Shown here: positions 45,556-52,600 of the stretch, one piece after another
Layout of the letters: every line of letters starts with the position of its first letter
Position numbering within the stretch: position 1 is the first letter of the stretch
Assembly (NCBI RefSeq): GCF_004355185.1
Contig: NZ_CP037922.1
Location: 1,426,001-1,490,000, forward strand
Length of the DNA stretch: 64,000 nt
Source of the DNA: Hymenobacter radiodurans
GTDB taxonomy: Bacteria > Bacteroidota > Bacteroidia > Cytophagales > Hymenobacteraceae
Reading direction: 5' to 3'
The notes under the pieces: model-generated
The model's database searches: none
Told to the model about the DNA's origin: nothing
What the model saw: only the letters and a program-made list of their open reading frames with translations
Made by a program: the position numbers and the translations under genes

Positions 45556-46964
45556 CTACCGCAACTCCAGCGCCACCACATTCTCCACATGATGCGTGTG
45601 CGGAAACATATCCACCGGCTGCACGCGCGTCACGCGGTACGCGGCGTCTAGCAGCTCCAAATCCCGCGCTTGGGTGGCGGGGTTGCAGCTGACGTACACA
45701 ATGCGGGGTGCGCGGATTTCGAGCAGGCGCTGCACTACGTCAGGGTGCATGCCGGCGCGGGGCGGGTCGGTGATGATGACGTCGGGGCGACCGTGCTGGG
45801 CGGTGAAGTCGGCGGTGAGTACGTCCTTCATGTCGCCGGCGAAAAAGGCCGTGTTCGTAATATGGTTGATTTCTGAGTTCACGTAGGCATCCTGCACGGC
45901 CTGCTCCACATACTCCACCCCGATAACTTTGCTAGCCTGCCGGGCCACAAAATTGGCAATGGTGCCGGCGCCGGTGTACAGGTCATACACCAGCTCATTG
46001 CCAGTTAGCTGGGCAAAGTCGCGGGCAATTTTGTAGAGGTTGTACGCTCCCTCGGAGTTGGTTTGGTAGAAGGACTTCGGCCCCACGCGGAAGCGCAGCC
46101 CCTCCATCTCCTCATGAATGTGGGGCTCACCTTTGTAGCACACCACCTCCAGGTCGTGGAAAGTCTCGTTGCCCTTGTTGTTGAGCACGTAGTTAAGCGA
46201 CGTGATTTGGGGAAACTTCGCGTGCAGATAATCCAGCAGGGGCACTAGGGCATCGTGGTGGTAGTAGCACTGCAAAATCACCATCAGGTCGCCGGTATTG
46301 GCCGTGCGGATAATGAGGTTGCGTAAGAAGCCCTCCTGCGTCACCAGGTTATTAAAAGGCAAATCGTGCTCGTGAGCGTAGTTGCGCACCGCCAATCGAA
46401 TCTCATTCGAAGGCTCGGGCTGCAGCCAGCAGTGCTGCACGTCGATGATCTTGTCGAAGCGGGCCGGAGTGTGAAAGCCCAGCACCCGGCGCTCAATCTC
46501 CGCGCCCGACTGAATCTGCTCGTTGGTAAGCCAGCCGTTGTGACTGAAGGTGTATTCGAGCTTGTTGCGGTAATAGGTGCGGGCCGGCGAATGCTGAATA
46601 GGCGCCACGGGGGCATTTCTACCTTACCAATGCGTTGCAAGGTGTCCTCTACCTGCTGCTGCTTGTACTGAAGCTGGGTATTGTAACCCAAGTGCTGCCA
46701 CTTGCAGCCACCGCAGGTTCCGAAGTGCTGGCAAAACGGCTCCACGCGCAGGTCGGAATACTTATGGAAACGCGTCGGCACAGCTTCCAAGAAGCTTTTC
46801 TTGGCTTTGGTAATGCGCAGATCCACCACGTCGCCGGGCGCTACACCGGTCACGAAGATGACCAAGTTATCATGGCGCACGAGGCATTTGCCTTCGGCTA
46901 CCATGGTCGTAATTTCAATTTCGCGGAGTCCTTCCGTCTTGAGTTTTTTAGCTGTCGTAGTCAC
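45556..46964 (-). pseudogene. rlmD: 23S rRNA (uracil-5-)-methyltransferase RlmD-like (frameshifted)
   Basis: This SAM-dependent RNA m5U methyltransferase (RlmD/RumA/TrmA group) would have about 469 residues. The N-terminal frame (46964 downward) has a TRAM-like domain and the Fe-S cysteines in CQHFGTCGGCKWQ. The C-terminal frame has YDLYTGAGTIANFVA (SAM site), IITDPPRAGMHPDV and the catalytic cysteine in IVYVSCNPATQARDL. They meet at a run of five G on the plus strand (46609-46613). A sixth gives EMPPVAPIQHSP and one continuous frame. The exact target uridine is inferred. It is in line with the two small genes that follow. Confidence 0.9.
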
Positions 46965-46985
46965 GGGTGCAAAGGTAAGAGGTTA

Positions 46986-47083
46986 GACATGAGACTTTGG
47001 GATAGGAGAAATGAGATAAACGACCCTGACACGTGCTTCGCCTGTCTCACGTCTCACAGTCTCCTATCCCAAAGTCTCATGTC
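46986..47083. repeat. Perfect 23-bp inverted repeat upstream of rlmD
   Basis: GACATGAGACTTTGGGATAG and onward is matched by its exact complement at 47061-47083, with a 52-base spacer. The words TCTCACGTCTCAC and CATGTTTCACAG recur up to the SDR gene at 47268. The repeat lies in the shared upstream region of rlmD and the SDR gene and could bind a regulator, or be a small mobile palindrome. Confidence 0.65.
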
Positions 47084-47123
47084 CAGGCTCTAAAATACCC
47101 CCCAACGGCCCCGCGAAAACCCG

Positions 47124-47131
47124 TAGTTTTG
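47124..47131 (+). promoter_or_regulatory. Candidate -7 box for the SDR gene
   Basis: TAGTTTTG matches TAnnTTTG, about 137 bases before the SDR ATG at 47268, implying a leader of about 130 nt. Confidence 0.35.
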
Positions 47132-47267
47132 CCCCCAACTTGTCACAAGACAGCAGCTTTCGTTTCGCAGGGATGAATAGTAACATGAGTGAAGTGCTCA
47201 ATAAGCGAGGCACCGTTTAAGCTCTCATGTTTCACAGTCCCGTGTCCCATAGTCTCACGTCTCACAT

Positions 47268-48074
47268 ATGAAAGATAAAGTAGTGCTCATCACTGGCGGA
47301 ACCTCGGGCATCGGCCGGGCCTGCGCCGTAGTATTCGGGCAAGCCGGCGCCCGCGTCGTCGTCACCGGCCGCGACGGAGCCAAGCTCGCCGAAACCGCTC
47401 AACAGCTCACCCAGCTCGGCATTCAGCACCGCACCGTGCGCGCCGACGTGGGCGTAGAAACTGACTCAGCCCGCGCCGTCGAAGAAACCGTAGCCGCTTT
47501 CGGCCGCCTGGATGTGCTGATTAATAATGCCGGAATTTCTATGCGCGCCTTATTTCAGGATGCTGATTTGGAAGTGATTAAGCGCTTGATGCAAACTAAC
47601 TTCTTCGGCACCGTCTTCACCACCAAGTTCGCCTTGCCGCATATTCTGGCCGCCAAAGGCTCAATCGTAGGCATCTCCAGCATCGCCGGTTACCGCGGAC
47701 TTCCCGGCCGCACGGGCTATTCCGCCTCCAAATTCGCCATGCAGGGTTTCCTAGAAGCCCTCCGCACCGAGTTATTACCCCAAGGCGTACACGTGCTGGT
47801 CGCTTGTCCCGGCTTTACCGCCTCCAATATTCGCCAAACGGCCCTGGCCGCTGATGGCTCCGCCCAAGGTGAGTCGCCCCGCGACGAAGGCCAGATGATG
47901 AGCAGCGAAGAAGTAGCCGGCCACCTGCTGCGCGCCGTGCAGCAGCGCCGCCGCGACCTCGTACTCACCAGTCAGGGTAAACTGACCGTTTTCCTGAATA
48001 AATGGCTACCCGCTCTCACGGACAAGCTTGTGCTCAATCACTTTCGCAAGGAAGAAGGTTCACCTATCAAGTAG
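47268..48074 (+). CDS. SDR family NAD(P)-dependent oxidoreductase
   Basis: This short-chain dehydrogenase/reductase has 268 residues. ITGGTSGIGRACAVVF is the cofactor-binding glycine motif, LINNAGISM follows, the catalytic Ser is in GISSIAGYRG, and the YxxxK pair is in YSASKFAMQGFLEAL. VACPGFTASNIR is the usual post-catalytic loop. Arg in TGRDG after strand 2 suggests NADPH. The substrate is unknown; the C-terminal extension resembles the DHRS7B or YqjQ-like group. It is monocistronic and ends at a bidirectional terminator. Confidence 0.9.
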   Translation: MKDKVVLITGGTSGIGRACAVVFGQAGARVVVTGRDGAKLAETAQQLTQLGIQHRTVRADVGVETDSARAVEETVAAFGRLDVLINNAGISMRALFQDADLEVIKRLMQTNFFGTVFTTKFALPHILAAKGSIVGISSIAGYRGLPGRTGYSASKFAMQGFLEALRTELLPQGVHVLVACPGFTASNIRQTALAADGSAQGESPRDEGQMMSSEEVAGHLLRAVQQRRRDLVLTSQGKLTVFLNKWLPALTDKLVLNHFRKEEGSPIK

Positions 48075-48090
48075 GACTGCCTAGCAACTA

Positions 48091-48136
48091 AAAAAAGCCC
48101 CCAGCTAGCCATAATGCCTTGCTGGGGGCTTTTTTC
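48091..48136. terminator. Bidirectional terminator
   Basis: AAAAAAGCCCCCAGC pairs with GCTGGGGGCTTTTTT around a loop of about 15 bases, between the SDR gene and the converging TPR gene. Confidence 0.88.
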
Positions 48137-48910
48137 TTATTGCACAAGCATCAAATCGTGCCGTCGAATGTAGGCTGACTGTCCGCGCCATTGCACTTCG
48201 TACCAGATATCGCGCTGGCCTGTCACCACCAATCGGTCGCCAGCGGCGGCAGTTGTGAGCCAAGTAGCCCCAGGACTGGGAGCCCCCATTAGCGCCGCGG
48301 CAGACTTTGATACGATGCCTACCTTTTCCGGCCCGAATACATTTAGGTAAACAGCCGTCAATCCTATATACACAGCGTAAATTGCCCACCAGCCGGCTCC
48401 TATCTGGCGGTGCCGCACCAGAAGGAGCGTGCCACCTACCACCGCGCCCACCAACAATACCTGTAGAACGCGGTAGTAGTAGCGCCGAATAGTGATCAGG
48501 AGTTGTTGTTGCCAGGTGTTCGTATAGCCAGTAAGGCGATAATTTTGCGCCAGTTCTGTCATTTTACGCCAAGTCGCTGCCCGAGGCTGACGCGCCTGGG
48601 CAAGGCTCAGATAGTAAAGCGCGGCTGGGTAATGTTCCAGACCTTCCTGGATATAAGCCATGCGCAGCAGCAAACGTGTCGAGACCAACTGCTCTTGCCG
48701 CAATACCTGTCGATATAAAGGATAAGCCTGCTCGTAAGCCTTAGCTTCAAACAGAGAATCTGCTTTAGTAAGAACTGAGCTATTCTTTTGGCCCAGAACA
48801 GGTTGACTGAAAAACGCCAAAAAAAGAAAAAAAGATACAGCTTTTTCAACAAAACGTTTGGTGGTTAAAGAGCGGACCTCTACTTTTGTACCCGCAATCA
48901 AGGAAGGCAA
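48137..48910 (-). CDS. TPR membrane protein with C-terminal SH3-like domain
   Basis: The open frame encodes 257 residues. It has a hydrophobic signal or anchor (LFLAFFSQPVLGQ), a tetratricopeptide stretch at about 48-110 (ADSLFEAKAYEQAYPLYRQVL, LEHYPAALYYLSLA), and two transmembrane helices near 140-185. A final SH3b-like domain has GDRLVVTGQRDIWYEVQWRGQSAYIRRHDL. This resembles the BatE-type proteins of Bacteroidota. The first 30 residues overlap the tRNA promoter and are doubtful. A TTG at 48852 in another frame reads MKKLYLFFF and would join with one added base in the T runs at 48819-48833 (A on the plus strand). Confidence 0.72.
   Translation of the reverse strand: MPSLIAGTKVEVRSLTTKRFVEKAVSFFLFLAFFSQPVLGQKNSSVLTKADSLFEAKAYEQAYPLYRQVLRQEQLVSTRLLLRMAYIQEGLEHYPAALYYLSLAQARQPRAATWRKMTELAQNYRLTGYTNTWQQQLLITIRRYYYRVLQVLLVGAVVGGTLLLVRHRQIGAGWWAIYAVYIGLTAVYLNVFGPEKVGIVSKSAAALMGAPSPGATWLTTAAAGDRLVVTGQRDIWYEVQWRGQSAYIRRHDLMLVQ
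48857..48888 (+). promoter_or_regulatory. Promoter of tRNA-Lys
   Basis: TTTG (48857-48860) and TACTTTTG (48881-48888) are separated by 20 bases, which fits the Bacteroidota -33/-7 layout closely. The tRNA gene begins about 42 bases after the -7 box. Confidence 0.65.
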
Positions 48911-48930
48911 TTTCCAGTTGCAAATAAACG

Positions 48931-49002
48931 ATTCTGTAGCTCAGCTGGTAGAGCAATACACTTTTAATGTATGGGTCCTGGGTTCGAATCCCAGCGGGAT
49001 CA
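48931..49002 (+). tRNA. tRNA-Lys (anticodon TTT)
   Basis: A complete cloverleaf is visible. The acceptor arms GATTCTG and CGGGATC pair with several G-U wobbles, with discriminator A. The D stem is GCTC/GAGC. The anticodon stem ATACA/TGTAT holds loop CTTTTAA with TTT at positions 34-36. The T arm is CTGGG-TTCGAAT-CCCAG. The 3' CCA is not encoded, so the cca product would add it. Confidence 0.97.
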
Positions 49003-49004
49003 CG

Positions 49005-49034
49005 AAAGCCACTCTTAACGGGGTGGCTTTTTTT
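49005..49034 (+). terminator. Terminator of tRNA-Lys
   Basis: AAAGCCAC and GTGGCTTT form the stem, followed by a run of T, directly after the tRNA. It does not carry the GCCCCCC stem of the other terminators. Confidence 0.88.
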
Positions 49035-49649
49035 GTTTTTAATACGTTTCTATACAAGCGTATAAGGCCTATTTCAGTTGAAGTAGTTTAAAACATAATC
49101 TTACATTTTGACCAAATTGTGGTCTTACAACTCAGGTTTGTAAGATTATATTTTTGCTCAAAGCTTAGGGTAGAAACTGTTTCTGTTCTCCTCTCCCACC
49201 CTATAGGCTGGGAGAGGGTGACGCAATCCGCCTAAAAAATCCTGATAACCTCCCGAAGTAGGCGGCAGCATCCCTCCGACTCTAAAGGCTATGCATCTAG
49301 GCTACGCCGCCGTGCTGGCTATCGAGGAAAGGCTGCCTTACCCTTATATTTTCTTAGCACCCCACTGGTAGGCCGTGCTCCGCCGTGCCCACTAAGCCGG
49401 GCAAAAGCCCGAGCATTTCGCTCCGCCCGAAAAAGCGAATCAGGATACTTAGACGGCTCGCGCAACCTGCACTGTCATTTAAGAACCAGACCAAGGAAAA
49501 GACCAATGCCATGGTTGACCGCTACTTCCGCCTCGATGGTGTCGCCTCTTACACCGCCCAAAACTTAAGTAAAGAAGCCAGCAGAAAGCAGCATACATTA
49601 CTATTAACGTATACCGCTTCCAGCCGGCTTCTTTACTTTGAGGTACCGC
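49035..49649. other. Non-coding or decayed stretch
   Basis: No gene can be supported in these 615 bases. An open plus-strand frame at 49385-49828 runs into the giant T9SS gene on the other strand. Its stretch NAMVDRYFRLDGVASYTAQN looks protein-like but was not recognised. It may be a relic of an old gene. A CTCCCACCCTATAGGCTGGGAGAG hairpin-like stretch lies near 49193-49218. Confidence 0.4.
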
Positions 49650-52600
49650 TTACTTACGAATCAATTTTACGTGAGTTTGAATCTTTGCTCCTTTTAAGTG
49701 TAGGTAATATTCGCCTATCACGCTCATCTTATCTGCAAAATCGAGTTTTAACAGGGAGGTTGCAGCAGGCAAAACAACCCTACCGCTACTTACCTTCGAC
49801 CCAGTCGACGACACCAGTGTATAGGTAATATCACCTTGAAAAGCTTCCGGCAATTCAATGTTAAAATACCCATCAGAAGAGGGGTTTGGATACACGTTTA
49901 CTAGGGAGGTTGAAAAAATTAATTCCTTTTCTTCAAGCGTCGTTGATGTAGTGGAAGCAGTTAGAGCCGTCTGATTAGTAACGGTGAAGTTGACAGTGAG
50001 CGCGGTTCCGGCCGTGCCAGCCCCATTGCCTTGTGTGTATGGGGTAGCTTTGAGCGTGTAGCTACCTACGGGTGGGGTCCAGGGGTGGTAGTTGTAGCCC
50101 GTCGTAGGGTAAAGGGCGTAGGGCGCATTTGGATCGCTCTCACTCTCGGTCAGGTTAACGGTGCCACTTAAGATAAACACCACACTTCCTACCACCGTTG
50201 GGTTGGTATTGGCCCGTATGTTGAGATTTTTGGTGGGCAGGGTGGCCAAGTTCAGGACATCGCCCGCGACCAAGTCGCGAATGGGTAGGTCCGTGTCCGC
50301 ATTGATAAGTGTGAAGCTCGTTACTTGCTGACCTGCTGGGATGGTAGCGGGGTTGACGGTGACGGTGACCTGATCCGCGGCACTGGCCTTGCCCAGGTTG
50401 TCGGTGACCACCAGGGCGAAGGTGTAGGTGCCGGCCACCAGGCTGCTGGCCGTCAAGCTCGCCGTGTTAGCCCCGCTCAAGCTGGCCGTACTGGGCGTGG
50501 TGCCCACCTGGCTCCAGCTGTAGCTGGCAATCGAGCCATCATCGGTGCCGGTGCCGGTGAGTACGACACTGTTGGTAGGTAGGGTGAGGGTCTTGTCGGC
50601 GCCGGCATTGGCCACGGGCGCCGGGTTGGTGGGCGTCGTGCCGCCCACACTGTAGATCTCGATGGCCGAGACCTTGGCGTTTTCCACCCCGCCCTCGCTG
50701 GCCAGCGAGCTGAAGGCCAGGTTGAGCGTGCCATCGGCGGCCGTCACAGTGACGGTTTCGCTGATGGCCGTGAAATTGCCCCCCGCCTTTTGGAAGATGT
50801 CGTAGTTGTCGAGCACTTTGGTGCCTTCCGCGCTCACGTCGAAGACGCGCAGCCCGGGGCCCCATTTGTCGATCTCGGCGAAGTGCAGCACGACCCGGTA
50901 CTGCTGGCCGCTGGTGACGGGGAAGGCATAGGAGAAGAGGTTGCCGTAGCGCTCGCTCTGATACAGGCCATCGTCGGTGGTGTTGGCAATGGCGGTGCTG
51001 GTCGTGTAGGAGTTGCCCGGGGCGGGGGTGAAGCTGTTATCGGCGGCAAACGTGCCCAGTGAGGTGGTCAGTTGCCCCCCGCCCGCGTTCACCCGGTACA
51101 AGGCCGTACTGCTGGGCGGCGTGGTCGTGGCCGGGTTAACGGTGACAGAAACAGCCTCTGAGTCTGTAGCGGTGCCATCGGAGACGACCACAGTGATGGT
51201 ATGGTTACCAACCTGAGCAGCGGTAGGTGTCCAGCTAAAGGCTCCGGAGGAGCTAATAGTGGCACCTGTCGGTATAGTGCCTGTCAAGCTGAAGGTCAGG
51301 CTTTGACCAGCATTGGGGTCCGTAGCTTGGGCCGAGAAGGTCAGGGCTGAGAGGGCATTCACCGTTTTAGGACCAATGGTGGCTAATACCGGCGGCTGGT
51401 TCGTAGGGGTGGTGGCGGGGTTGACGGTGACGGTGACCTGATCCGCGGCACTGGCCTTGCCCAGGTTGTCGGTGACCACCAGGGCGAAGGTGTAGGTGCC
51501 GGCCACCAGGCTGCTGGCCGTCAAGCTCGCCGTGTTAGCCCCGCTCAAGCTGGCCGTACTGGGCGTGGTGCCCACCTGGCTCCAGCTGTAGCTGGCAATC
51601 GAGCCATCATCGGTGCCGGTGCCGGTGAGTACGACACTGTTGGTAGGTAGGGTGAGGGTCTTGTCGGCGCCGGCATTGGCCACGGGCGCCGGGTTGGTGG
51701 GCGTCGTGCCGCCCACACTGTAGATCTCGATGGCCGAGACCTTGGCGTTTTCCACCCCGCCCTCGCTGGCCAGCGAGCTGAAGGCCAGGTTGAGCGTGCC
51801 ATCGGCGGCCGTCACAGTGACGGTTTCGCTGATGGCCGTGAAATTGCCCCCCGCCTTTTGGAAGATGTCGTAGTTGTCGAGCACTTTGGTGCCTTCCGCG
51901 CTCACGTCGAAGACGCGCAGCCCGGGGCCCCATTTGTCGATCTCGGCGAAGTGCAGCACGACCCGGTACTGCTGGCCGCTGGTGACGGGGAAGGCATAGG
52001 AGAAGAGGTTGCCGTAGCGCTCGCTCTGATACAGGCCATCGTCGGTGGTGTTGGCAATGGCGGTGCTGGTCGTGTAGGAGTTGCCCGGGGCGGGGGTGAA
52101 GCTGTTATCGGCGGCAAACGTGCCCAGTGAGGTGGTCAGTTGCCCCCCGCCCGCGTTCACCCGGTACAAGGCCGTACTGCTGGGCGGCGTGGTCGTGGCC
52201 GGGTTAACGGTGACAGAAACAGCCTCTGAGTCTGTAGCGGTGCCATCGGAGACGACCACAGTGATGGTATGGTTACCAACCTGAGCAGCGGTAGGTGTCC
52301 AGCTAAAGGCTCCGGAGGAGCTAATAGTGGCACCTGTCGGTATAGTGCCTGTCAAGCTGAAGGTCAGGCTTTGACCAGCATTGGGGTCCGTAGCTTGGGC
52401 CGAGAAGGTCAGGGCTGAGAGGGCATTCACCGTTTTAGGACCAATGGTGGCTAATACCGGCGGCTGGTTCGTAGGGGTGGTGGCGGGGTTGACGGTGACG
52501 GTGACCTGATCCGCGGCACTGGCCTTGCCCAGGTTGTCGGTGACCACCAGGGCGAAGGTGTAGGTGCCGGCCACCAGGCTGCTGGCCGTCAAGCTCGCCG

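Noticed and set aside
45556..46608. Stand-alone RNA methyltransferase without the Fe-S/TRAM part
   Set aside because: The N-terminal part lies directly upstream in another frame and joins at a shortened G run, so this is one rlmD gene.
49385..49828. Plus-strand open frame of 147 residues after tRNA-Lys
   Set aside because: About 180 bases overlap the C-terminal sorting domain of the giant T9SS gene on the other strand. No family was recognised. It may contain a relic but not a supported gene.
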